From: Smittium culicis
Lineage: Eukaryota; Kickxellomycota; Harpellomycetes; Harpellales; Legeriomycetaceae
Direction: 5' to 3'
DNA length: 11,772 bases
Assembly (NCBI GenBank): GCA_001970855.1
Contig: LSSN01005408.1
Coordinates: forward strand, 1 to 11,772
Shown here: positions 1 to 6,990 of the stretch, piece by piece
Layout: each line of letters opens with the position of its first letter
Numbering within the stretch: position 1 is the stretch's first letter
Notes under the pieces: generated by a model
Seen by the model: the letters and a program-made list of their open reading frames with translations, nothing else
The model's database searches: none
Told to the model about the DNA's origin: nothing
Translations under genes and position numbers: made by a program

Positions 1-40
1 TTTGAACTACCAAAATTATCCAACCATACGACAATATGAT

Positions 41-112
41 AAATAAATATAATATAGTAATAAATAATTGGCCGGTAAATTTTATATATCCAATAACAAA
101 TAAATATAATAT
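41..112. repeat. Short direct repeat AAATAAATATAATAT
   Basis: The 15-mer AAATAAATATAATAT occurs at 41-55 and again at 98-112, 57 bases apart. TATCCAA-like words accompany it (about 17-23, 87-93 and 118-124). This may be decayed subterminal repeats of the possible transposon end just to the right, or chance in AT-rich DNA. Confidence 0.35.
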
Positions 113-145
113 GACTTATCCAATTATAATTTTTAAAAAAGTTTA

Positions 146-171
146 AGAGTACTTGCCCCGGAAAGGGTTAA
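146..171 (-). mobile_element. Possible piggyBac-type transposon end (terminal repeat plus TTAA)
   Basis: Read on the minus strand, this block is TTAA followed at once by CCCTTTCCGGGGCAAGTACTC and another TTAA. It is a sharp GC-rich island in AT-rich DNA. PiggyBac-family elements insert at TTAA and their terminal repeats commonly start CCC(T/A)TT, so this could be one element end, with the element body toward position 1 and beyond the window. No matching second end and no transposase were found in the window. The element call is inference; the TTAA-CCCTTT arrangement is seen directly. Confidence 0.35.
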
Positions 172-618
172 AATAATGATAAAAAAGATAGTTTTTAAAA
201 TAATAGAAAACACTAGTCTTTAAATAGTTTTCTTTAACTTTAAAATCACTTATTAAATACAATGCATGAGCTAATTTATGCATAAGTTTTAGTTTTACTT
301 ATTTCAGAATATATTAAACCTCTGTTAATACATATAAAATAATATAACTAGATTGTTTCAAATATAAAGTACTGATATATAAATTGCTATATATTAATTT
401 AATATATTAAAGTATGATTTAAAATATACAAAATAAGTATGCCTTTATATGATTGGGTTGTGTTCTATTTTATGAAGCTGCTTATCCTTAGTAATTTAAG
501 TTTATTTTGCCAACAGAATTAATATTAAATATTTAACATCTTGGAGTTGTCTATTTTTTCATATTTATATATTTTATCGAGTCTCGTATTATGAGCGTAT
601 TTATGTTTTCTAGCCATA

Positions 619-640
619 ATGTAAGAAATCTTTCTTACAT
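619..640. repeat. Perfect palindrome, 10-bp arms
   Basis: ATGTAAGAAA, then TC, then TTTCTTACAT: perfect 10-bp arms around two central bases. It could form a hairpin or bind a dimeric protein. No function is known. Confidence 0.7.
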
Positions 641-662
641 AGTACAAATAGAACAACAACAT

Positions 663-706
663 GATTTACAATGATCATTGTTAATATCAAAAATCCGTTG
701 TAAATC
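663..706. repeat. Inverted repeat enclosing a 14-bp palindrome
   Basis: GATTTACAA (663-671) is matched by its reverse complement TTGTAAATC (698-706). The perfect palindrome ACAATGATCATTGT (668-681) overlaps the left arm, so two alternative foldings are possible. Confidence 0.6.
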
Positions 707-769
707 TCGTTGGCTAACTTAATAGGAAGTTGGTCAACAACTCAAACAAAATAAAGTATTTAAACAACT

Positions 770-791
770 GCTTTTCCTTTATCGGAAAAGC
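770..791. repeat. Stem-loop with 8-bp GC-richer stem
   Basis: GCTTTTCC (770-777), a six-base loop TTTATC, and GGAAAAGC (784-791) form a perfect hairpin. It would lie in or just past the 3' region of the minus-strand LINE. A role as a 3'-end structure of that element is possible but unproven. Confidence 0.6.
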
Positions 792-889
792 AAGTGGTTT
801 AATCTGTTTCAATAATATTCTATTTTTCACTCTTATAAAGATCCCTTGTAAGTTAATAGTATTAGTATTAGTATACCTACATCTTCTTT

Positions 890-2159
890 TCTTTTTCTTC
901 CCTAAATAAAATACATTTTATTAAAGTATTCCCTTACGCATAATTTGAAAATAGATTATCATTCAAGTATAATTTGTTGCAATTCGATTCAATTATCGCC
1001 TTTTGTATTTCCCAAACTTCCAGCTCATGAAAAAACCGAGCATTTGGAGCTTAAGCATTAGATATTTCGAACCTGTTTAATATATCTAACTATAGAATTT
1101 TCCCTGGGTTTACAGGTTTTTTATTTTCAGACTCATTGTTTACCAAACGTAATGCTCTGTTCCAGAAACCTTTTATTCGCTGACAGCTAAAAAAGATGTG
1201 TGATATAACCTCATCTTTCCCGTACCTACTAAATCTCCCTTTAGCTAAATTATTCAATATTTTTAGAATATTTCTATGTTAGATCCAATTAATAAGCAGC
1301 TTCCATACAACAGATTTTAGTTTGGGGGTATACTCTAGTTATGTATTTCACTTATCCAATTTACAGATATATTAGTTTCATACACATCCTTCCATTCTTT
1401 TGAGTTTATTTTTACAGGTTCTATATCAACCGTAATGCACTTTCTTCCGGCCTTTAGCAAGTAGTTGGTAATATTTTTTGTTAAATTAGAGAAAGATACG
1501 TCATTGAATACAAAATTTTGACAATCCCTAATTTCCATCAGTTTATCGGGCAGTGTTAACATTTTGTTTACCTCTTTGATATTTGATAGAACAGTGATAC
1601 TCTATTATAATCAAATATACTCATATTTTTTAAAATTATACGCCGATATAGTATTTTTTTCCTTTGACAGTTTATCTAATTACTAATTACAAAAAGTTAT
1701 ACATTCAATAACGCTATTATATAGATACAAACAGCAAATTTTATTTCTATTCAATTTATTTTATACTTTTTCTATTCCATACCCAAGTTTTATGCAGCAT
1801 TAAATAAAATAAATTTACAAGTTATTGAGTCCAACAAGGCTTTTTTTCAAACTGAAGCTGATTATTCTTAGCATAATTCTATGGTGGTGGGTGTATTTTT
1901 TGTCCGAAAATTCACAGATTTTTAAGGATATTAATTCCTGGTATGCTATAAGATATATTTTTTCATTTAAGAAAATATTTGATATACCTTTCGAAAAATG
2001 CGGTCTACATTGTGGCTCTGTTAGAATGAGACCCAACCCCTCTGATTTTTTTTATTTAGACCTTTTCAATGGAAATAGGCTTTTTTTGTTTGACCAAATA
2101 AAATTTCGAAAATTTTTGATTATCTTTGAAAAGAAACTCTTGGAAAACGGTGTTGAATG
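890..2159 (-). pseudogene. LINE copy A C-terminal region with zinc-knuckle-like block, broken
   Basis: A single frame runs from about 2159 to 1815 with one in-frame TAA. It reads STPFSKSFFSKIIKNFRNF, IWSNKKSLFPLKRSK, then EGLGLILTEPQCRPHFSKGI. Copy B on the plus strand has the parallel PFEKSF...SFMWNNKK, which supports homology. A second open piece (1562-1335) ends KEWKDVYETNISVNWISEIHN and leads to SVVWKLLINWI. Then come ISHIFFSCQRIKGFWNRAL (about 1215-1150), the usual His/Cys/FW block near LINE C-termini, and ELEVWEIQKAIIESN (about 1025-980), matching LAIWNISRVK in copy B. Between 1562 and 1815 the reading is weak. Plus-strand frames across this block have no LINE-like content. Confidence 0.75.
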
Positions 2160-2264
2160 AGAATAATACCATATTTTTGATTGAATTATAACGTTACAAG
2201 TTATAAATTTGCCTATAGTTGAAAGTTTTCTTATTTTTAATAGGCATATTTTGACTACAAACTT

Positions 2265-3535
2265 TGTATAATTTTATTTTTCATTTTCTTGCTAGCAATG
2301 CCTGTTTTATAAAAGCAGGTTTTCAGATGCTTATAAGTTTCTCTATTGACCAGTAGCTTGAAATTGGTTCTTAAGTTACTTTCTCCAATATTTAGGTACA
2401 ATTCTTTTTAATTATTTTTGCAGTTATTTGAAGCTTCACTATTCAGGGAAATAATGCCCTTTAATATGTTATATTCTGCTAGATTTTTCATATATACCAC
2501 TATACCATCTGCATAAGCCAAAGTTTTGATTTTAGCTTGTGGTATTTTAATTCCTTCTAACATATTCCTTAGCTCAATATCATAGGCTCTATCATAATAT
2601 TATATAACAGAGGAGACAGCGGATCACCCTGCATTAAAACTTGCTTAACTGGTATCCAATCAGTGAAAATTTTTCATAATTTTATTGCTGTCTCAGTTTT
2701 TTTGTATAGTAACTTTATTCAATTGGTGATTAATTAGGGAATCCAAACTTGTTGAAGCACATTTCTAGGTATTTCAAATCTACCCTATCATTTTTTTTTT
2801 TTTTTTGGTCAATAAGACCACTGCTCCTTAAGTTTTTTTTGGATTTACTTTCGAGAATTCTAGCACTGTATTAAATGAATAATATTTTTGGACATATTCT
2901 ACCTTCAGTAAATACATATTGTGTTTCCCCAATAATTTCCCCACAATTCCTGTAATCTTTTTATTCAGAATTTTTAATGTTATTTTTACATCAGTTAATA
3001 AGTGACATCGCCATCCAATTGATTAAGTCATTTCTATCGCCTTTTTTAGGCAAAAATTTCATGATCGCTTTACTAAAGTCTTCAGGTATCTCATTCATTG
3101 TTAATAATTTATTAAAAAAAAATTGCTAGCCGTTTTGAAAATCTTTTTGAAATTTTTTTATAATATTCAAAGGGAATCCTGTCAAATCCTAATTGGAATT
3201 TATTTTTGACTATTTTACTTTGTTTTTGAATTCTAATGGTGATATAGGTTACGATATTTCATTAATATCTGCTAGATCAATTAGATTTTCAACATTAGAA
3301 GTATCTGTTTTTTGATAATTACAGTCATTAGATCCTAAGTTAAATAGTTTAGTATAAAATTATTCTTCGGTTTTTTTAATCTAAACTGAGTTTTTTTTTA
3401 AAGTGTTGTCTCTATTTATAAGAAAATTTATTTTGAAGTGTTTTCCTTAATTTTTATATATCTATAGAAATAGGAAATTGAATCTTCTCCATATTCAAAC
3501 CACTTTTCTCTGGATTTTGCTGGTAAGGGCGCCGT
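2265..3535 (-). pseudogene. LINE copy A linker and reverse transcriptase, broken
   Basis: The enzyme would copy LINE RNA at a nicked target. The pieces read in several frames: REKWFEYGEDSISYFYRYIK (about 3500-3440), IPEDFSKAIMKFLPKKGDRN (about 3090-3030), IIGETQYVFTEGR (about 2940-2902), DRVDLKYLEMCFNKFGFP (about 2790-2738), QGDPLSPLLYNIM (about 2635-2594), then LAYADG (about 2521-2504) and a thumb piece YKHLKTCFYKTGI. These match the standard LINE order PKKGD, QxGFxxGR, DQKKAFDRVD, RQGDPLSPLLFN and YADD. The second catalytic aspartate of YADD is glycine (GGT, a single A-to-G change from GAT). A run of 16 A on this strand (2806-2791) sits inside the DQKKAFDRVD block and shifts the frame. Confidence 0.85.
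2791..2806. repeat. T16 homopolymer inside the LINE copy A RT motif
   Basis: Sixteen consecutive T on the plus strand lie between the codons for LIDQ and DRVD. The expected LINE sequence here is DQKKAFDRVD, so an A-rich codon run has apparently expanded by slippage and replaced the Ala-Phe codons. Confidence 0.8.
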
Positions 3536-3871
3536 TTCGATAGTTTTAGGAGTTTTTGATTTATTATTTATTGTATCCAATTCAGAAAATCTGCTTTTTT
3601 ATAAGTATGAATCTATAGGGATTTCATTTTTACGGGGGTTTAATGATTTGAGAATTTTAGTTTTCTCTGTTTCTAAAGAATATAATAGCGTTTTTTCTTG
3701 CCTACTTTTAATTTACTATAATCTCTCATAGCTAATTTTATTGATTATTTGAACTCTATCTAACTTCTTTTACTAGGATCATTTTTTTTGTAATCAATTA
3801 AGTTTTGAATTACTAAAACGCAATCCATATCTCAAAGTTAATTAAATTCAATTTGGATAGTTTATTATATA

Positions 3872-4628
3872 TTAATTAGTATATTTTATCTCATAATGTA
3901 TTTTTATAGCTATTTGTAGATGATCCGAGGTATTATTTGTTTTCAAGTAGATATCTTCGTATTTTTCTAACTGTAATTTTGATACCAGAATATAGTAGAA
4001 TTCAGTCATGAACTTTCCAATGTGAGCTAGACAGGTAAAAATATGTATATTCTTTATATAAAAACTTTTTAGGTCTATTAGATCAAGCTTTGATAAGAGC
4101 TTTTCAACCAATTTCAACTACATTTTTGTGTTTTTTCTAGGATTTATATAATTTATATTGTCTCTGACGAGATTAAAATCGCCAAAAATTATCATATTGT
4201 TCTTCGCGAATATATTCTCGATCCCATTGTAGAAAAATTTTCTGAGTTTAGGTATTGCAGGTGCATATAAATTAATAGCTTCGATTTTCATTTTGAATAT
4301 TAAAATTTTAAAGATTGACTTTATAAATATCATATTTTTTTAATTCATTGTTTATTAGCATTGCAGCGTGGTATGACCATGCCGAGTCAAATGGCCAGTA
4401 ATTTTCCAAAAACTAGATTTTATTTACATCATAGTGCGTTTCTTGGATGAATATTATCTCCACATTTGATTTTCTAAGTAGGTTCAACATAAATTCTCTT
4501 TTTTTGTTATTTAATAGCTCTTGGCTGTTATAAGTTAACGTTTTAATTTCGCTTTGTTTACTTGTATTAGTTACTTTTCTAAAAAGAATTAAATATTTCA
4601 TATTATACAGGTCCTTGTATATCCTCAT
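3872..4628 (-). pseudogene. LINE copy A endonuclease domain (APE-type), broken
   Basis: This is the N-terminal apurinic-like endonuclease that nicks target DNA to prime reverse transcription. An opening at 4628 reads MRIYKDLYN and on through KKREFMLNLLRKSNVEIIF to the QETH motif (about 4445-4434), where E is a metal-binding residue. After a stop near 4413 and a frame change come FLENYWPFDSAWSYHAAMLI (about 4400-4350), INLYAPA (about 4277-4257) and GDFNLV (4183-4166). An in-frame TAG (4120-4118) is followed in the same frame by KLDLIDL, FYYILVSKL and the catalytic SDH (3928-3920). The usual family landmarks are therefore present and the catalytic residues unchanged, but at least one stop and one frameshift break the gene. 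ATG at 4628 overlaps a TGA as ATGA, ending a 25-codon upstream frame that begins at 4702. Confidence 0.85.
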
Positions 4629-4744
4629 GTCTCCAGCAGATTAAACATCCATAGAAGAGGTAATCTGACTGTATTCATGAGTAATTTGTTCGCTTGTATC
4701 ATTATTGTTCCCTGAAAATGTACTTTTTTAGATTTCTATGGAAC

Positions 4745-4754
4745 TTTTTTTATA
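4745..4754 (-). promoter_or_regulatory. TATA-like box upstream of LINE copy A
   Basis: TATAAAAAAA read on the minus strand, 37 bases downstream of the nearest heat-shock unit and about 125 bases upstream of the ATG at 4628. The order HSE, TATA, coding is that of a classical heat-shock promoter. In DNA this AT-rich a TATA match alone is weak evidence. Confidence 0.4.
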
Positions 4755-4790
4755 ATCATTGTTGTTTATTTGTGCAATTGGCATAATTCT

Positions 4791-4838
4791 TTCACGAATG
4801 GAACTTTCTAGAACTTTCTAGAATGTTCCGGAATATTC
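4791..4838. promoter_or_regulatory. Heat-shock element array: ten HSF units in 5-bp phase
   Basis: Heat-shock factor trimers bind inverted GAA/TTC units spaced every 5 bp. Here TTC (4791), GAA (4796), GAA (4801), TTC (4806), GAA (4811), TTC (4816), GAA (4821), TTC (4826), GAA (4831) and TTC (4836) follow each other with exactly two bases between units. From 4801 on, eight units alternate perfectly; only the 4796-4801 step repeats the same orientation. A typical strong element has three to six units. Because the array is symmetric it could act in either direction. The nearest recognisable coding sequence is LINE copy A on the minus strand. Confidence 0.85.
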
Positions 4839-4886
4839 AGATATTATCAGTAGCAATGTTATAGTATGTTAGGAAACGTTCTAATA

Positions 4887-4899
4887 TTCCCGAAATTTC
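4887..4899. promoter_or_regulatory. Second heat-shock element, three units
   Basis: TTC (4887), GAA (4892), TTC (4897), each separated by two bases, form a perfect three-unit element 48 bases from the main array. An imperfect GAA...TTC with three-base spacing (4873-4881) precedes it. Confidence 0.7.
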
Positions 4900-4975
4900 T
4901 TATCGATTTTTAATTTTTCTTACGTAATAATTTTACATGCTTATTTTTATAACATCGACAACGATTTTTTTTTTT

Positions 4976-5007
4976 TTGATTACTAATCAAGTTTGACTAG
5001 TAATCAA
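4976..5007. repeat. Two tandem copies of the palindrome TTGATTANTAATCAA
   Basis: TTGATTACTAATCAA (4976-4990) and TTGACTAGTAATCAA (4993-5007) lie two bases apart. The first has perfect 7-bp arms around a single central base; the second has one mismatch. Together they also form a larger inverted repeat. A related palindrome is at 11534-11557. Confidence 0.7.
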
Positions 5008-5043
5008 CCATTTTTTTTCTACATCTTTCTTTTTAGTTTATTC

Positions 5044-5096
5044 TGTAGTTTTTCTTTCAGTTTTATGACTTAAAACCAAGCAACGGAAAAACTACA
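5044..5096. repeat. Inverted repeat, 11-bp arms
   Basis: TGTAGTTTTTC (5044-5054) is matched by its reverse complement GAAAAACTACA (5086-5096) across a 31-base loop. It might be a hairpin at the end of a repeat. Confidence 0.55.
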
Positions 5097-5189
5097 AAAA
5101 AGTTACGTTTTTCCTGTCTTGAATTCGACACCTACTATCTTGTATACTTTCTAATAGCTATAAATAAATATCTTTATAGTAAATATAAC

Positions 5190-6180
5190 TTTTGACTTGA
5201 CTTGCGTTGCACTCTTGTAACCCAGATCTTAGATTCTGTGACACTTTCATCCTCTAAAATACTATATATATTTCCAAATAGGGTTTTGGAAACAAGAAGA
5301 TTTACTCCGTTAACTGAGTTATTTATTATGGCGCTTTTATCAAGATTTGTGTTAACACCTATCGTGGACTATTTTTTGGCCACTTCATTCTTATCTGAAA
5401 GCATTGCTTTTTTATTTAAATTATCATTTTTGTGAATAAATATAAATTCCGCTCGATTATTTTGTTTGGGTTATAGATCTTTCTCTTAATATTTCGACCA
5501 TAGTTTTACCAATAAAGCTGGTGCTGAATAAGCTATAATCGTTTTTTCCCAGCAAGGAACTTTTTATTTTTGGGTTTTAAATAAATTTTCAATATTTTCG
5601 TTTCATTTTGGGAATTTCTTTGTACTGTATTCAATTTATTTACAATAATTGCAAAAAATTAGAGAGCTAGAATAGTAAAAGCAAAAAAACTACATTTTAC
5701 ACTATCAGTAATTGTGGCACTACGCTATATGTCTTTATTTTTTATGAAAAATTTTAGCATTATAGCTCAGTTTGGCGCCATTATTATCTACCATAATTGA
5801 CATGTTTAAATACTCTCAAAAGGAATAAGAGTTTCTTTGACAGCTTTATTTTACTTTTCAAAAGACTTATCTTCGAAAGTAGGGATATAAATATTTATGA
5901 TATCGTCATTAAGCATAATCATGTTTGAAAATTTATAAAAGCTCTCCTTTGAAAAACATCTGTTTTTCTTGAAAACTTTCTACAACCTTTTATAAGTCAA
6001 AGTCAATAAACATTTTTCAAAGTTTTTTCTGTAGGTTCATGAAGTACTTTTGTGGTCTATCATTTTGGTGATCGTGCTAACAAATTAATCGGAGTTATCT
6101 TTGATACTAAATAGATCTATTAAAAGCCTTTCTTCGCACCCATACTGGAAAATCATCACCACTGGGCTTTGTGAGTGATT
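5190..6180 (-). other. Weak minus-strand coding-like traces, unidentified
   Basis: No gene is recognised. The minus strand has interrupted pieces with balanced, non-repetitive composition. One is SVNGVNLLVSKTLFGNIYSI at about 5310-5250. Another lies at about 6045-5845, containing KVFKKNRCFSKESFYKFSNM and then NDDIINIYIPTFEDKSFEK. Stops and likely frameshifts break them. The plus frame at 5202-5435 begins at TTG, has no ATG start and is leucine- and serine-rich; it is more likely the shadow. These could be remains of a LINE ORF1 (they lie upstream of copy A on the same strand) or of another element whose poly-A tail is the T run at 4965-4977. Nothing here fixes a function. Confidence 0.3.
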
Positions 6181-6188
6181 ATCATACA

Positions 6189-6291
6189 GGGGACGCTTAA
6201 TAAATATTTTTTGTAGATAAACTCTTTGTTACACTGGAATAGGAGGACGCTAAGCTTGGAGGATCATCCATGATGTGTCGAGGACGTTAAG
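6189..6291. repeat. Three imperfect copies of GGACGYTWAR in a GC-richer patch
   Basis: GGACGCTTAA (6191-6200), GGACGCTAAG (6245-6254) and GGACGTTAAG (6282-6291) lie in a patch clearly richer in G and C than its surroundings. TTACACTGGAATAGGAGGACGC precedes the second copy. The combination resembles a terminal region of a Tc1/mariner-like or MITE-type DNA transposon with subterminal repeats, but no partner end was confirmed. A loosely similar inverted stretch (CGACAC...AGCGTC...GTTACA) is at about 7013-7066. Confidence 0.4.
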
Positions 6292-6309
6292 TCAAAAGCG
6301 CGAGAGATT

Positions 6310-6990
6310 TATTTTTCTTATTTTTCAATACTATAATATTATTGGCTGAACAATAATTCGAGTTGTAAAAAAAAACAAGCATTTCTTTTGTTAAATGAAA
6401 GCAAATAAAAAATAAATAAGTATAAAACTTATCTAATAAATTTGGTGATCTAATAACTGAAAGTACAGGTACACTTATAATTAGTAGTGATTTATATTTA
6501 ACCATTCTTAACATTGCATAAACCCGAAAACATATAAATAATTTGCTTACTCAAAGAATTAACAATACTCTAACTCAGTCAGATGCGATCGGAATAGAAA
6601 AAGATATAGAGATAAAAGAATAGAATAGATCTTTCTATTAATATTTTACCAAATAATAAGTTTCCTTGCCTAGAAGAAATAACTTGTAAGTTTTAAAAAA
6701 CTTGTTTATAAAGCAAATCGAAATGAAAAAAATGGAATGAAGCTATAGGTAGTTCATTAATTTCCCTCATAAAAAAAAAAGGGAGATATGCCAAATTTAA
6801 AAAATATACAAGGTGTATACCTTATCTAACACCAATGAAAAAATATTTACCAAAATCACCCATTAATAGACTGCAAAGATTTATCAGAAATTTAATAAAT
6901 GTGGATAAATCAGGATTTATAAATAAAGATAAATCTTTGAAAATATCATAGCGACTAACTTCCTATTTGAAAACAGTAAAGTAAGCCGTG
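6310..6990 (+). pseudogene. LINE copy B: linker and N-terminal reverse transcriptase, broken
   Basis: Pieces in several frames: KFGDLITESTGTLIISSDLY (6438-6497), matching the linker between endonuclease and RT; SDAIGIEKDIEIKE (about 6580-6620); LPNNKFPCLEEITCKF (6646-6693), clearly from the LINE motif NNKSPGxDGxTxEFY; WNEAIGSSLISLIKKKGRYA (about 6736-6795), from IPEEWKxAxIxLIPKKGD; LSNTNEKIFTKI (about 6823-6858), from LLNTDYKIFTKIL; and PINRLQRFIRNLINVDKSGF (about 6861-6920), from the NRL...QxGF block. The order and spacing fit a single reverse transcriptase. Homopolymer A runs (for example 6771-6780) mark several of the frame changes. The minus-strand frame over 6287-6514 is only a shadow of this region. 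Confidence 0.75.

Larger units (their letters stand above)
172..889. other. Gene-free stretch with palindromes; no coding signal
   Basis: No protein-like frame of convincing length or composition was seen on either strand. The stretch holds a run of inverted repeats between 619 and 791 and a TATAAAG at 834-840 followed by a pyrimidine-rich tract (about 880-902). A threefold AGTATT/AGTATA hexamer lies at 858-875. The TATA and pyrimidine tract resemble a plus-strand fungal promoter, but the DNA downstream is the 3' end of a minus-strand LINE, so a working promoter is doubtful. The hexamer repeat lies where the 3' tail of that LINE would be and could be its simple-repeat tail. Confidence 0.5.
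890..4740 (-). mobile_element. Decayed near full-length LINE (L1/Tx1-type non-LTR retrotransposon), copy A
   Basis: Conceptual minus-strand translation gives, in the order expected for ORF2 of an endonuclease-type LINE: endonuclease (4628-3872), a KWFEYGED linker motif (about 3532-3430), reverse transcriptase blocks (about 3110-2480), thumb and connection (about 2340-1815), and a C-terminal zinc-knuckle-like block with a final IW/VW block (about 1220-960). The open pieces jump between frames and carry in-frame stops (for example a TAG at 4120-4118), so no complete protein can be made. A separate ORF1 was not identified. The right limit is where EN-like reading stops near 4740; the left limit is where protein similarity fades near 890. 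Subfamily and exact ends are not determined, and a target-site duplication was not found. Confidence 0.85.
4900..5189. other. Non-coding stretch with T13 run and inverted repeats
   Basis: No coding signal was seen. The stretch contains a run of 13 T (4965-4977), the doubled 15-bp palindrome described separately, and a longer hairpin. The T run followed on the right by structured sequence is what the 3' end of a minus-strand retroelement (poly-A tail) would look like on this strand. Confidence 0.45.

Noticed and set aside
834..902. TATAAAG plus pyrimidine tract as an active plus-strand promoter
   Set aside because: The DNA downstream is antisense LINE and no plus-strand gene follows, so it was left as a note in the gene-free stretch.
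1825..2160. Plus-strand open frame of 111 codons from an ATG-like start
   Set aside because: It lies exactly opposite the LINE copy A C-terminal frame (2159-1815 minus), which has clear family motifs. It is Phe/Leu/Ile-rich as expected of an antisense shadow.
5202..5435. Plus-strand open frame of 77 codons
   Set aside because: It begins with TTG, has no ATG-based start, and has Leu/Ser-rich shadow composition; the minus strand reads more like protein.
5845..5920. NDDIINIYIPTFEDKSFEK as a Ty3/gypsy-like RT (DDII...TFE) block
   Set aside because: The YLDD residues before DD are absent and no neighbouring RT or RNase H motifs were seen.
6121..6170. FLRTHTGKSSP on the plus strand, resembling a C2H2 zinc-finger linker
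   Set aside because: No Cys-x2-Cys or His pair is placed correctly around it and no second finger occurs; probably chance.
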